Shown: one piece after another, positions 34,698-44,065 of the stretch
How the letters are laid out: each line of letters begins with the position of its first letter
Numbering within the stretch: the first letter of the stretch is position 1
Origin: Marininema halotolerans
Lineage (GTDB): Bacteria; Bacillota; Bacilli; Thermoactinomycetales; DSM-45169
Reading direction: 5' to 3'
Length of the DNA stretch: 48,952 nucleotides
Assembly (NCBI RefSeq): GCF_900116235.1
Contig: NZ_FPAA01000017.1
Location: 1 to 48,952 of the forward strand
Translations under genes and position numbers: made by a program
The notes under the pieces: generated by a model
Told to the model about the DNA's origin: nothing
What the model saw: the letters and a program-made list of their open reading frames with translations, nothing else
Databases searched by the model: none

Positions 34698-34774
34698 CGG
34701 GGTGTGGCTCAGCTTGGTAGAGCACCTGCTTTGGGAGCAGGGGGTCGCAGGTTCGAATCCTGTCACCCCGACCA
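34698..34774 (+). tRNA. tRNA-Pro(TGG)
   Basis: A 77-nt cloverleaf: acceptor CGGGGTG / CACCCCG, D-arm GGCTCAGCTTGGTAGAGC, anticodon stem CCTGC / GCAGG with loop TTTGGGA giving anticodon TGG, T-arm CAGGTTCGAATCCTG, and encoded CCA (34772-34774). Confidence 0.96.
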
Positions 34775-34784
34775 TATAGGTTGG

Positions 34785-34815
34785 AAAAAACGAGTCCGAG
34801 TGGGCTCGTTTTTTG
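34785..34815 (+). terminator. terminator after tRNA-Pro
   Basis: AAAAAACGAGTCC / GGGCTCGTTTTTT stem with a T-run, about 10 nt after the CCA end. Confidence 0.88.
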
Positions 34816-34845
34816 TTGTGCATTCCATAACTTGAATTTGCTATT

Positions 34846-36357
34846 CTACTCTTCTTGGAAGGGAATGACGGTAACCGTGAAGGTACCGGTACTGGTATTT
34901 TGGTTGGTGTCTATCGCGTTACAGGTCACGATCGTGGAGCCAATAGGGAAGAAGGTCCCGGAAGAGGGCGTGCATGTGATGGTAATGGGGCCCGGGCAAT
35001 TGTCTGTTGCGTTGGGATCGGGGTAAGTCACGATGGTACCAATCTGGTTATCGGCGGTGACTTCAATATCATTGAGACCCGAGAGAACGGGGGGCTCGGT
35101 ATCGATGACTGTGACGGTAAAGGTGCACGTTTCAATATTGGTGGGGTCGATATCACTTGTTGCGGAACACATAACGAAAGTTGGAGAGCCGACAGGAACT
35201 GTATCAGGGGTACATAGGGTGGTTACATTGGTGCATTGCGCGGTGGTTGGAAGGGGGACGGTCCCTTTACAGGTGCCTGGATCATTTTCCAGGGTAAGGT
35301 TGGGGCAAGTGAGCGGGTTGACGCAACTGTTAAGTAAGACAGAGATGATTAGATCATCACTATTGGCAACTGCCACATCAAGGCTTCCATCCTGATTAAA
35401 GTCCCCTAGGGTAATTCCTTGAGGGCTCATTCCAACAGCGAAGGTGGTCTGGGTGCTAAAGAGTCCGGTTCCATCACCTAATAACGCGGATACGGAATTG
35501 CCGCCACTGTTCGTCACGGCTAGATCCAGATTCCCATCGCAATTAAAGTCCCCTGTGGTAATTCCATATGGGGTATCGCCGGCGGCAAAGGTAGTTTGGG
35601 TGCCAAAACCTCCAGTCCCATCGCCCAATACCACGGATACAGTATTATCGTCACTACTAGCAACTGCCAAATCGAGATTTCCGTCGTGATTAAAGTCCCC
35701 TGTCGTAATTCCTTGGGCGGTATCTCCGATGGGAAAGGTGGTCTGAGTGTCGAAGGAACCCATCCCATCCCCTAATAGAATGGATACCGTATCATCACTT
35801 AAATTGGTAACCGCTAGATCCAGGTTCCCATCCTGATTAAAGTCCCCAGTAGTAATAGCGAATGGGGATCCACCCACATCAAAAGTGGTTTGAGTACCGA
35901 AGGAACCCGTCCCATCTCCCAATAGTACCGATACGTTATTATCATTAAAATTAACGACGGCTAGATCCAAGTTGCCATCGTGATTAAAGTCCCCGATCGT
36001 GATCAGGTTCGGGGCACCACCAACGTCAAAAGTGGTTTGAGTGCCGAAAGAGCCGGTTCCATCCCCCAATAGTACCGATACGTTATTATCAAGCCCATTG
36101 ACAACCGCTAGATCCAGGTTCCCATCGTGATTAAAATCCCCAGTGGAGATTCCAACTGGGAAATCTCCAACAGCAAAGGTTGCCTGAGTACCAAAGGAAC
36201 CCATCCCATCGCCTAATAATACGGATACGGTACTATTACTTCCATTGGTAACGGCCAGGTCCAGATTGCCATCCTGATTAAAATCCCCGGTGATAAGGTC
36301 TTGTGGTCTACTTCCAACGGCAAAGGTACTTTGGGTAAGAAACGAAGGACAAACCAT
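34846..36357 (-). CDS. FG-GAP seven-bladed propeller plus HYR protein, copy 1
   Basis: 503 aa, starting at the ATG at 36357 (MVCPSFLTQSTF) because copies 3 and 4 start the same way and the conserved AAAGGATGATGA site precedes it. Seven repeats of about 49 aa each carry GDFN(Q/H/C)DGNLDLAV and SVLLGDGxGSFGTQ, calcium-binding-like FG-GAP/VCBS blades; blade 6 has GDFNCDG in all intact copies. A Cys-rich linker (LLNSCVNPLTCPNLTLENDPGTC) and a C-terminal HYR domain (TEPPVLSGLNDIEVTADN, TDNCPGPITITC) follow. No signal peptide. It lies inverted and 4 kb apart from copies 2-4. Function unknown; surface or spore location is possible. Confidence 0.88.
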   Translation of the reverse strand: MVCPSFLTQSTFAVGSRPQDLITGDFNQDGNLDLAVTNGSNSTVSVLLGDGMGSFGTQATFAVGDFPVGISTGDFNHDGNLDLAVVNGLDNNVSVLLGDGTGSFGTQTTFDVGGAPNLITIGDFNHDGNLDLAVVNFNDNNVSVLLGDGTGSFGTQTTFDVGGSPFAITTGDFNQDGNLDLAVTNLSDDTVSILLGDGMGSFDTQTTFPIGDTAQGITTGDFNHDGNLDLAVASSDDNTVSVVLGDGTGGFGTQTTFAAGDTPYGITTGDFNCDGNLDLAVTNSGGNSVSALLGDGTGLFSTQTTFAVGMSPQGITLGDFNQDGSLDVAVANSDDLIISVLLNSCVNPLTCPNLTLENDPGTCKGTVPLPTTAQCTNVTTLCTPDTVPVGSPTFVMCSATSDIDPTNIETCTFTVTVIDTEPPVLSGLNDIEVTADNQIGTIVTYPDPNATDNCPGPITITCTPSSGTFFPIGSTIVTCNAIDTNQNTSTGTFTVTVIPFQEE

Positions 36358-36715
36358 TTTTTCATCATCCTTTTCTATTGAGAGGGGTACTTTAGTTGTT
36401 ATTCTCATAGAGATGAGTATTAGGATCGTTGCTGGTATACGTTATGGTACGTTGTAGCGTAACAAGGGTGTCAGGCATCATGGATATGCAGGGTGATATT
36501 GATCTGTAAGGATGACAGCGAAGGATAAAGGATTGAAGAGGAATATTGCCATCGGTTGAGATCGATGCAGCGATGGGTGTCGGCCTGCATTTTGGTTCAT
36601 TTGTGGGGTGAAATGGTCTTTGTCAGCCAGAAAAGCGAATAACATAGAAGGATAACAGGAGTAGTTATGTGAATTATCTAACGGAGTCAATTTATACAAA
36701 AAAGGGGATGGATTG
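36358..36715. other. divergent region between propeller copy 1 and DinB
   Basis: It holds the upstream region of copy 1 on minus, with the block GATGCCTGACAC and CATAACGTATACC (about 36433-36480) shared with copies 3 and 4. On plus only the DinB ribosome binding site is clear. Confidence 0.4.
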
Positions 36716-37261
36716 ATGAAGGAAGAGATGAAGGTGAATGAAAAGAACACCAGCGATATGGGACTCGCATCGATGACGAAAAATTTTGCAGCGTATAATC
36801 TGTGGGCCAATACACAGTTGATTGCGTGGCTGCGTTCAAAGCCTGCAGAGAAAATGGAACGGGAAGTTCCATCGAGTTTCCCGACCATCAAGCTTACATT
36901 GCATCACATCCTTCAGGTTGAAACCTTTTGGCTGTCGGTGTTAAAACAAGAACCGATCCAATTAACCCAAGAAGAATATACGGGCACGATGGAAGCGTTA
37001 TATACGAACCTGATGCAACAATCAAAGGAATTAGCCAGTTATGTAGATGGGTTGACGGAAAGTGAAATCAGACGAAATTGTCATGTGGAGACACCCTGGT
37101 TTAATGAGACAAAGCCCTTGTGTGAATTTGTTCTTCAAATTATGAATCATGGTACATACCACCGTGGACAAATTGTAACGATGGGACGGAATGTCGGATT
37201 GACGGATGCGCCAATGACCGATTTTAATTACTACATTTTCTACGGTAAATCAAAGGCGTGA
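36716..37261 (+). CDS. DinB/YfiT-like metal-binding protein
   Basis: 181 aa four-helix bundle of the DinB superfamily. The metal-binding His triad is visible: HHILQVE (helix 2) and NHGTYHRGQ (helix 4). Members are thiol-dependent transferases or metal-dependent hydrolases; the role here is unknown. The ATG at 36716 follows AAAAGGGG. Single gene followed by a hairpin terminator. Confidence 0.88.
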   Translation: MKEEMKVNEKNTSDMGLASMTKNFAAYNLWANTQLIAWLRSKPAEKMEREVPSSFPTIKLTLHHILQVETFWLSVLKQEPIQLTQEEYTGTMEALYTNLMQQSKELASYVDGLTESEIRRNCHVETPWFNETKPLCEFVLQIMNHGTYHRGQIVTMGRNVGLTDAPMTDFNYYIFYGKSKA

Positions 37262-37291
37262 ATGGTAAAGGAATTGTCTATGAACGCAAAA

Positions 37292-37336
37292 AGAGACGGA
37301 TTCCCTAGAGGAAATCTGTCTCTCTGTGATTTTTTA
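37292..37336 (+). terminator. terminator after the DinB gene
   Basis: A 13-bp stem with one mismatch (AGAGACGGATTCC / GGAAATCTGTCTCT) with the T-run a few bases away. Confidence 0.65.
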
Positions 37337-37396
37337 GAAGGTGACAGGAATGCCTCTGCTTTGTACCCATCTCCCTGATACGTAACGCGATTAGGA

Positions 37397-37666
37397 TTAG
37401 GTATCGCAGGTGACATTTAAAACTCGTAAAGCGGTAATCTTATTGATGGGGATCGTCGTTACAGCGAAGACTCCCTGTGGGTCTAAATGATAGACTTGGA
37501 TTGCTTCTCTTGAGACCCCTCTCACTAATCCGTTGGTATTGACAGTACTACCCGTTGAACTTAGATAAACGACGCCAACAGCAACCCCACAAACGAGAGA
37601 TTGAGCAATCTCTTTTATGTTCGCACTGCTAATTTTTATTTTCTTTTTCATGGGTTCCTTTTTCAA
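37397..37666 (-). CDS. small protein of unknown function
   Basis: 89 aa with a TTG start at 37666 (AAGGAGAGG upstream); the ATG at 37651 with AAAGGA is the alternative. Lys-rich start, a hydrophobic central segment (IAQSLVCGVAVGVVYLSS), and a beta-rich end (AIQVYHLDPQGVFAVTTIPINKITALRVL). I do not recognise the family. Confidence 0.55.
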   Translation of the reverse strand: MKKEPMKKKIKISSANIKEIAQSLVCGVAVGVVYLSSTGSTVNTNGLVRGVSREAIQVYHLDPQGVFAVTTIPINKITALRVLNVTCDT

Positions 37667-37816
37667 AAAAACCTCTCCTTCAACCTACACAACCATCAGG
37701 TACAACATCGGGCTCTTTGTACCATTCATTCATAGGATGTCATATTATATGAATCGGATTGGAATGTGTTACTAGAATAAGAGATGAGGTTTCGGATTCA
37801 ATGAATGATAGGATGA

Positions 37817-38512
37817 TTATACATAAGGGAGATATTGCTCGAGCAGTGTTGACCAGGTAAGTTCTTCAATCTCCCAAGTAGGGTCATTGACGACGTTGCT
37901 GATGGCTCCAGATAATAAAAACCCTTCTGCGAGTGATTCTGTATAAAAGAAAAAGCGGCTATCCGCATCGGTCTCAGTAGGGACAGAGAAGGAGAGAGGA
38001 GGGAGGGAAAAGCCTTTACCTATGGCTTTCATCACTGCCTCTTTTCGCGTCCAGATGCGATAAAAAGCCTTTTGTTTCTCTTCATCGCTCCTTTGCTGTT
38101 GAATATAGGAGATCTCATTCTCAACAAATACGGTTTTCATCACGCCAAGATGATCTTCATGGGTACCCTCGACATCAATGCCTACTTCACATTCGGTTGT
38201 CACGGCACAGGCTAAAAGGCCATGGGTATGGGAGAGATTAAAATGGACGGAAGGTTGGCTATTTTTTGTGAGAAACAGTTTGCCATATTCGTTTTTACAA
38301 AACGTGATTTCTTCAGGGTGAATGCCGAGTCGTGAGCTTAGCGCGGACTTGAGCAATAGCCGACCAAGTAGAAATTCTACTTTCTTGTGATCTACTTTGT
38401 AACGATGGAAAACCCCCTTCTCTTCATCTGTTAATAAAGATAGGTAGGGAATGAGATCCTGGATCGGTATTAAAGGGAGTTTGACATAAGATACTTCAAT
38501 GAGATGGCTCAT
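37817..38512 (-). CDS. 4'-phosphopantetheinyl transferase, Sfp type
   Basis: 231 aa pseudo-dimeric PPTase that attaches phosphopantetheine from CoA to carrier proteins. Motifs: FNLSHTHGLLACAVT (P1), VGIDVEGT (P2, Mg-binding Asp/Glu) and FYRIWTRKEAVMKAIGKG (P3). Sfp-type enzymes have broad carrier range and are often linked to NRPS/PKS pathways, but no such megasynthase is in the window. AAAGGAAC precedes the ATG. It could equally serve as the general ACP synthase. Confidence 0.93.
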   Translation of the reverse strand: MSHLIEVSYVKLPLIPIQDLIPYLSLLTDEEKGVFHRYKVDHKKVEFLLGRLLLKSALSSRLGIHPEEITFCKNEYGKLFLTKNSQPSVHFNLSHTHGLLACAVTTECEVGIDVEGTHEDHLGVMKTVFVENEISYIQQQRSDEEKQKAFYRIWTRKEAVMKAIGKGFSLPPLSFSVPTETDADSRFFFYTESLAEGFLLSGAISNVVNDPTWEIEELTWSTLLEQYLPYV

Positions 38513-38642
38513 AAATGTGTTCCTTTCCCGTTAGGCGGAACTTGATTGGTGGTTCGATTGTATTTTGAAAGGGGATCGTGGGTATGGATAACTGATCAAA
38601 CCTTTCTTTGATTCTAGTTTATATGAAAAGACGGTGGGATCG

Positions 38643-38682
38643 AAAGAACCGTATCCTTTTTGAGAAAAGGATACGGTTCTTT
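38643..38682 (-). terminator. terminator after the FAD monooxygenase gene
   Basis: A 17-bp stem (AAAGAACCGTATCCTTTT / AAAAGGATACGGTTCTTT) close behind the stop at 38695. Confidence 0.9.
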
Positions 38683-38694
38683 GTGCGAGGTGAG

Positions 38695-40329
38695 TTAGAT
38701 TTTTTTAAGTTGAATAAAGGTAGATAATTTATGGGTGCTCGAAGGGATATCAAAGGTCGACTGATGAAATACGAGATGCCCATCAGGTCGGATGACAATC
38801 AGATGTCTCTCCCTCATGCCGATTTTGTTAGCAGCTTCATTTTTTAAGTCAAAAAGGGTGGGGAGCTGATTGTCATAGTTGGTAGGGTTTCCTGCGCGGG
38901 CAACTAAGAAAGGAGTGATAAGATCGCCGAATTGCTCGCGTATGGCTTGTGCCCAAGCATTTGCATCGGAGAGGGTCGATTGATCAGCTACCTCGGTATA
39001 TAGAAGAGCAAGAAAGCGATGTTGTTGCAGGAGAGAGTGTAAGCGTATTTCTTGATAGTCTCTATCGAGAAAATGAATATGGGGAATGCGGTCACCTGCT
39101 TGTAAAGCCGTAAATGCAAGCGAATGATCCGTTTGAGTCGCAATGTGAGGAGCCGATCGATAGGAGATCGATAGGTTGGACAAATTGTTGATGAATTTTT
39201 TCTGCACGATGGGGGTGGATAAAGCACCAATGCCAAGCCAATTGCGAAATAGCGTCCAAGGGGGTTTGATGGTCATCGTTTTCAGGGCTTGTGTGGTTGT
39301 TTTAATAATTTGCTGGGCAACGGGGTAGCGTTCGGTATGGTAAGTATCGAGGAGAGAGGGGGGCGCTTGGTGGGAAAGAACCAGTGCCAGTTTCCAGGCG
39401 AGATTGGAAGCATCTTGTAGTCCAAGATTCATCCCTTGACCACCGATGGGATTATGGATATGGGCGGCGTCTCCCAAAAAGAAAGTCGAGCCCGTGCGGT
39501 AGGATGGGATTTGGCGATGGTCAGTTCCAAACCGAGCGAGCCAACGGGGTTTTGATAGGCGAAAACGTCCAGGTAATAGATGATCGATTTGGTTTTGTAA
39601 TTCTTCCAGGGGTAGTTCTTTATGATGGGATTGATCCATTTTGGAAAAGTCAATGGTAATGACGCGGAAATGCCCTTCTTTAAAGGGGAAGAATGCGGCG
39701 ATTCCCCGTTCGGTTAAAAACGCGTTTAAGTAGCCGTGTTCGAGTCCTTCAATGGATACATCCCCTAGTGCGAAGGAAATGTTGTCCTTCTTCCCTAGAA
39801 AGGAGATTCCCAGTGCTTTGCGGACGGGACTATGGGAGCCGTCGCATGCTAATACATACCGTGCTTTGATTTGTGTGGTTCCTTCTGCATGATTCACAGT
39901 AGCTGTGACCCCATCTTCTGTTTGAGAAAGTTGGTTGAGTTCCCATTGGCGTTGGACAGTCACCTCATGATGGTTTAAATGTTCTTCAAGAATGCGTTCC
40001 GTTTCCGATTGTGGGAGGGTACATAAATAAGGGAAACGGCTATCCAATTGGGAAAGTTCTACGGTGACGGTCCCAGCCTTCTCTAAATGGAATTTCGCTC
40101 CTGGAAGTAGAAAAGATTGTTTAATAAAGGTTTCAGCCAATCCCAAACGATCCAAAGCCTCAAGGGAACGGGGTTGGATACCGAGTGCTTTGGAGTAAAT
40201 GGAGGGAGCCTCTCTTTTCTCGATGATGGTAAAGTCCACCCCCCCGTGCAACAGCTCATTGGCAGCCATTAACCCGGTTGGTCCAGCGCCAACAATTAAT
40301 ACATCCGTCGTTTGTTCAGAATGTACCAA
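38695..40329 (-). CDS. FAD-dependent aromatic monooxygenase (PHBH/MhpA-like)
   Basis: 544 aa. TTG start at 40329 with AAAGGGG upstream (giving MVHSEQTTDVLIVGAGPTG). FAD-binding motifs GAGPTG (residues 13-18), ACDGSHSPVRKALG and GDAAHIHNPIGGQGMNLG are complete. The C-terminal 150 residues are the thioredoxin-like domain of the MhpA/PgaE subgroup. It hydroxylates phenolic or polyketide aromatic rings with NAD(P)H; substrate unknown. The promoter region carries an inverted repeat pair at 40353-40394. Confidence 0.9.
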   Translation of the reverse strand: MVHSEQTTDVLIVGAGPTGLMAANELLHGGVDFTIIEKREAPSIYSKALGIQPRSLEALDRLGLAETFIKQSFLLPGAKFHLEKAGTVTVELSQLDSRFPYLCTLPQSETERILEEHLNHHEVTVQRQWELNQLSQTEDGVTATVNHAEGTTQIKARYVLACDGSHSPVRKALGISFLGKKDNISFALGDVSIEGLEHGYLNAFLTERGIAAFFPFKEGHFRVITIDFSKMDQSHHKELPLEELQNQIDHLLPGRFRLSKPRWLARFGTDHRQIPSYRTGSTFFLGDAAHIHNPIGGQGMNLGLQDASNLAWKLALVLSHQAPPSLLDTYHTERYPVAQQIIKTTTQALKTMTIKPPWTLFRNWLGIGALSTPIVQKKFINNLSNLSISYRSAPHIATQTDHSLAFTALQAGDRIPHIHFLDRDYQEIRLHSLLQQHRFLALLYTEVADQSTLSDANAWAQAIREQFGDLITPFLVARAGNPTNYDNQLPTLFDLKNEAANKIGMRERHLIVIRPDGHLVFHQSTFDIPSSTHKLSTFIQLKKI

Positions 40330-40352
40330 TGGAAAAACCCCTTTCCTAAGCA

Positions 40353-40394
40353 AGCAATCGCTATCATTGTACCATATATTTACAAGTGATTGCT
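40353..40394 (-). promoter_or_regulatory. monooxygenase promoter with flanking inverted repeats
   Basis: An extended -10 (TGGTACAAT on minus, near 40366-40374) is flanked by AGCAATCGCT (40353-40362) and AGTGATTGCT (40385-40394), inverted copies matching at 9 of 10 positions and each partly palindromic. This looks like a double operator; no adjacent regulator gene is seen. Core GCAATC/GATTGC motifs also resemble the arms used by TetR and MarR proteins. Confidence 0.5.
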
Positions 40395-40632
40395 CACTCA
40401 AAATCGTAATATACAAGTTGGGTGATGGACATTGAGAATCATGAGGATATCGGAAAATATCAAGGTAAGAATATTCAAATTACGTGATGTCTTACACTTA
40501 TTTTTCACATTGGGAATACGTATGGGCGTATAGTTTGATCAGCCACACTGGTTCAACGGGGACGGTATTCTAGGCCTTGTCTCTCCCATTCATAGCCCAT
40601 CGATTTTTTATTAGTGGAAAGGATGAAGTGAA

Positions 40633-41407
40633 ATGGTCTGTCCAGCGTTCGGTCCCCAAACCACTTTTGCAACGGGAAATAACCCAGTTACTATCGTTAC
40701 TGGAGACTTTTAATCATGATGGAAACCTTGATTTAGCGGTCCCCAATATTTTAGATGATACGGTATCGGTATTATTGGGAGATGGGGCGGGTTCCTTTGG
40801 CACCCAGACCACCTTTGTAACAGAGAATAGTCCGAATGGAATTACTACTGGAGACTTTAATCACGACGGAGCCCTTGATTTGGCAATTACCAATATAGGT
40901 GATGATACCATCTCCGTCCTACTTAACAGTTGTGTCAACCCGTTTATCTGCTCCGACCTCACATTGGAAAATGATCCTGGGACCTGTGAAGCGACGGTTC
41001 CCCTTCCAACCACCACGCAATGCCCCAATGTGACCACTGTTTGTAATCCCGATACGGTTCAAGTAGGCCCTCCTACGCCGGTTACGTGTACGGCCACGAG
41101 CGATATCGACCCGACGAATTCCGAAGCGTGTACGTTTACCGTCACAGTCAAGGATATAGAACCCCCAGTTCTCTCAGGCCTCAATGATACTGAAATCACA
41201 GCCGATAACGATATTGGAACCATTGTGACTTATCCCGATCCCACTGCGACGGACAATTGCCCAGGAACGATTACCATTACCTGTACGCCCCCCTCCGGCT
41301 CCTTCCTCCCCATTGGTACCACTGTTACTTGTACCGCAACGGATAGCAACGGTAATTCCAGTACCGGTACGTTTACTATCATGGTGATCCCTTTTCAAGA
41401 AGAGTAG
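40633..41407 (+). pseudogene. FG-GAP/HYR protein copy 2, frameshifted and five blades short
   Basis: It starts like the others (MVCPAFGPQTTF, ATG at 40633, ribosome binding site GGATGAAG). One extra T in the run at 40708-40711 (GACTTTTAATC against GACTTTAATC in the other copies) shifts the frame and TAA follows at 40711. Reading on in the right frame, only two blades remain before the Cys-rich linker and HYR domain. The length of 775 nt equals the intact 1512 nt minus five blades of 147 nt, minus one codon, plus the one inserted base. So recombination between blade repeats removed five whole blades. Confidence 0.88.
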
Positions 41408-42025
41408 TAGTCAGGGAAGCATTTCTAAGCTTCGTTCGAATTGAGATCGACGCGTGAACGTAACGGTGATCAAAAGTCCTATCGAAAAAAACAGAAAATG
41501 TACCATCCTGATGGTTAAACGTACCCAAATGAATCCTTTGTTCATGGAGCGTAACTCGATGTCAATCAAAGTACGTAGCCCCTATGCCAATGGAGCCATT
41601 TCGGAGGAAGTTGGGTGGGTATTATATCCCGCATAAAGTGAAGCATGGAGATAAATTGGAATAGATAAGGTGAATTACTATATATAGTTGGCGTCAGAAG
41701 CGTAATGGTCAGTTATTTACTCCCGACGGTATGATGGTTATGGGGAGTTAGGGGGAGGGGCTTGTGTGGAAGGCGGTCGTTACTCTCACCTCTTCTCCTG
41801 TGCCTTTATTTTTAACGGTGGGTGGAAGTTGTCATTGCTTGCGAGTGCAACTTCATACCGAAGTGAGATCAAACAAATAGGTGATGCCAGACACTCCTTT
41901 TGATCATACGTTATAGGAAGTGGTGAATTCGCACAGTTTAATTATCCATATGGTTTCAACGGGGATGGCATTCTGGATCTTACGATTCCCATACACATTT
42001 TATTTTATAGGAGGGATGAAGTGAA
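41408..42025. other. spacer between propeller copies 2 and 3
   Basis: 618 nt without a convincing gene. Its first 250 nt align with the spacer behind copy 3 (for example CATCCTGATGGTTAAACG against GATCCTGATTGTTAAAAG, and CCCAAATGAAT in both), so the duplication unit includes the 3' flank. Near the end, CATACGTTATAGG (41905-41917) repeats the motif before copy 4. A 60-codon frame at 41454 is not conserved in the matching spacer and is rejected. Confidence 0.55.
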
Positions 42026-43537
42026 ATGGTTTGTCCTGCGTATGGTCCCCAAACCACTTTTCCCGTAGGCAGTAACCCGGCGGGAATCACGACTGGGGAC
42101 TTTAATCACGACGGAAACCTGGATCTGGCTGTTACGAATAGTGGTGAAACTAGTATATCCGTGTTACTGGGGGATGGAGCGGGTTCCTTTGGTACCCAGA
42201 CTACCTTTTCCGTAGGCAGTGGCCCGGTTGGAATCACGACTGGGGACTTTAATCACGACGGAAACCTCGATTTGGCGGTTGCCAATTCTGGTGATGCTAC
42301 GGTCTCGGTGTTATTGGGAGATGGAGCGGGTTCCTTTGGTACCCAGACTACCTTTTCCGTAGGCAGTAGCCCGCTTGGAATCACGACTGGGGACTTTAAT
42401 CACGATGGGAACCTGGATATGGCGGTTACCAATTCTGGTGATGCTACGGTCTCGGTGTTATTGGGAGATGGAGCGGGTTCCTTTGGCACCCAGACTACCT
42501 TTGCGACAGGGACTAATCCGTTTGGAATCACGATTGGGGACTTTAATCACGACGGAAATTTGGATCTGGCGGTTACCAATAATGGGGATGATACCGTCTC
42601 GGTGTTACTGGGAGATGGGACGGGTTCCTTTGGCACCCAGACCACTTTTACCGTAGGCGGTAACCCGGTTGGGATCACGACTGGGGACTTTAATCACGAT
42701 GGGAACCTCGATTTGGCGGTTGCCAATCAGAATGATGCTAGCGTCTCAGTATTATGGGGAGATGGGATGGGTTCCTTTGGCACCCAGGTCACCTTTGCCG
42801 TAGGAACTTTTCCGCAAATAATCACGATCGGCGATTTTAATTGCGACGGAAGTTTTGATTTGGCGGTGACTAATTTTGATGATGCTACCGTATCAGTGTT
42901 ATTGGGAGATGGAGCCGGCTCCTTTGGTCCCCAGGCCACCTTTGCAACAGGTGGTGCTTCGTTTGGAATCACAACTGGGGACTTTAATAGTGACGGAGCC
43001 CTAGATTTGGCGACTGCCAATTTAAATAATAGTAACATCTCTGTCTTACTTAACAGCTGTGTCAACCCGCTTACCTGCCCCGATCTTACACTCGAAAATG
43101 ATCCTGGGACCTGTGAAGCGACAGTCCCTTTGCCAACGAGCGCACAATGTTCCAATGTGATCACTGTTTGTAATCCCGATACGGTTCAAGTAGGCTCTCC
43201 TACGTCGGTTACTTGTACCGCCACGAGCGATATCGACCAGACGAATTCCGAAGCGTGTACGTTTACCGTCACGGTCAATGATACAGAACCTCCGGTTCTC
43301 TCCGGACTCAATGATATCGAAATCATCGCCGATAACCAGATTGGAATCATCGTGACTTACCCTGATCCCACTGCGACGGACAATTGCCCAGGAACGATTA
43401 CCATTACCTGTACGCCCCCCTCCGGCTCCTTCTTCCCCATTGGTACCACCACTGTTACTTGTACCGCAACGGATAGCAACGGTAATTCCAGTACCGGTAC
43501 GTTTACTGTCATGGTGATCCCTTTTCAAGGAGAATAA
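42026..43537 (+). CDS. FG-GAP seven-bladed propeller plus HYR protein, copy 3
   Basis: 503 aa, intact, seven blades of 49 aa (GDFNHDGNLDLAV repeated, blade 6 GDFNCDGSFD, blade 7 GDFNSDGALD) with the NSGDAT and SVLLGDG segments, then the linker with LLNSCVNPLTCPDL and the HYR domain (TEPPVLSGLNDIEIIADN, ATDNCPGTITITC). The repeats are also nearly identical as DNA, which would allow slippage. GGAGGGATGAAGTGAA precedes the ATG. No signal peptide; even number of Cys in linker and HYR suggests disulfides, which would fit an external or spore-coat location rather than cytoplasm (inference). Confidence 0.88.
   Translation: MVCPAYGPQTTFPVGSNPAGITTGDFNHDGNLDLAVTNSGETSISVLLGDGAGSFGTQTTFSVGSGPVGITTGDFNHDGNLDLAVANSGDATVSVLLGDGAGSFGTQTTFSVGSSPLGITTGDFNHDGNLDMAVTNSGDATVSVLLGDGAGSFGTQTTFATGTNPFGITIGDFNHDGNLDLAVTNNGDDTVSVLLGDGTGSFGTQTTFTVGGNPVGITTGDFNHDGNLDLAVANQNDASVSVLWGDGMGSFGTQVTFAVGTFPQIITIGDFNCDGSFDLAVTNFDDATVSVLLGDGAGSFGPQATFATGGASFGITTGDFNSDGALDLATANLNNSNISVLLNSCVNPLTCPDLTLENDPGTCEATVPLPTSAQCSNVITVCNPDTVQVGSPTSVTCTATSDIDQTNSEACTFTVTVNDTEPPVLSGLNDIEIIADNQIGIIVTYPDPTATDNCPGTITITCTPPSGSFFPIGTTTVTCTATDSNGNSSTGTFTVMVIPFQGE
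42060..43050 (+). repeat. seven tandem 147-nt blade-coding repeats
   Basis: Each unit carries CTGGGGACTTTAATCACGA or a close variant and GTTCCTTTGGTACCCAGAC. The same array is in copies 1 and 4, and two units remain in copy 2. Blades 1-5 of copy 3 are the most alike. Confidence 0.85.
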
Positions 43538-44065
43538 TAGTACTAAACTGTGTTAGTAATTAGAATTTTCGTGCGAGAGTAACGATGATATCCTATTGGG
43601 AAATCCGGATGATGTACGATCCTGATTGTTAAAAGAAACCCAAATGAATTCTTTTTCATGGGAGGTGACCCGATATGGATCAAACACTTTTCCCTACGCA
43701 AACCTGGGTACCTAGGGTTTCGTAGGGGTTTTAGTATGCTAAGGATAGTTTTAACTTTTGTCTCTACATGCCATTTAATTGTGAGGGAATCGTTTTGATC
43801 CTCTTGTGTGTGATCTTTACCGTTCCTTTATTTTTTTATTTGATACTTGTCGTTGTCATCGCATAGGCGATTCTCCTCCGCAGGATAGATCATACGAAAT
43901 ACGCATGCCTGACACTCCTTTAGAACCCTGGCATACGTTATAGGGGGCAATCTGTGCATGATTTGATCACCCATACTGATTTATACGGGGACGGAGGTGG
44001 GATTCGATCCTACTCTTACCCTAGACATAGCCCGTCGAGTTTTTTAATGGGAAGGGTGAAGTAAA
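43538..44065. other. spacer between propeller copies 3 and 4
   Basis: 528 nt, homologous in parts to the spacer at 41408-42025. CATACGTTATAGG at 43932-43944 is the shared element, with GCCTGACACTCC 20 nt before it. No gene seen. Confidence 0.5.

Noticed and set aside
34855-35395. plus-strand frames antisense to propeller copy 1
   Set aside because: They mirror the repeat array; the minus-strand frame has the conserved start, blades and HYR domain.
41454-41636. 60-codon frame in the spacer behind propeller copy 2
   Set aside because: The homologous spacer behind copy 3 has stops and shifts in the same place, so it is not conserved as protein.
42060-43050. CRISPR-like regular repeats
   Set aside because: The 147-nt period is coding (49-aa propeller blades) with no spacer-like unique parts.
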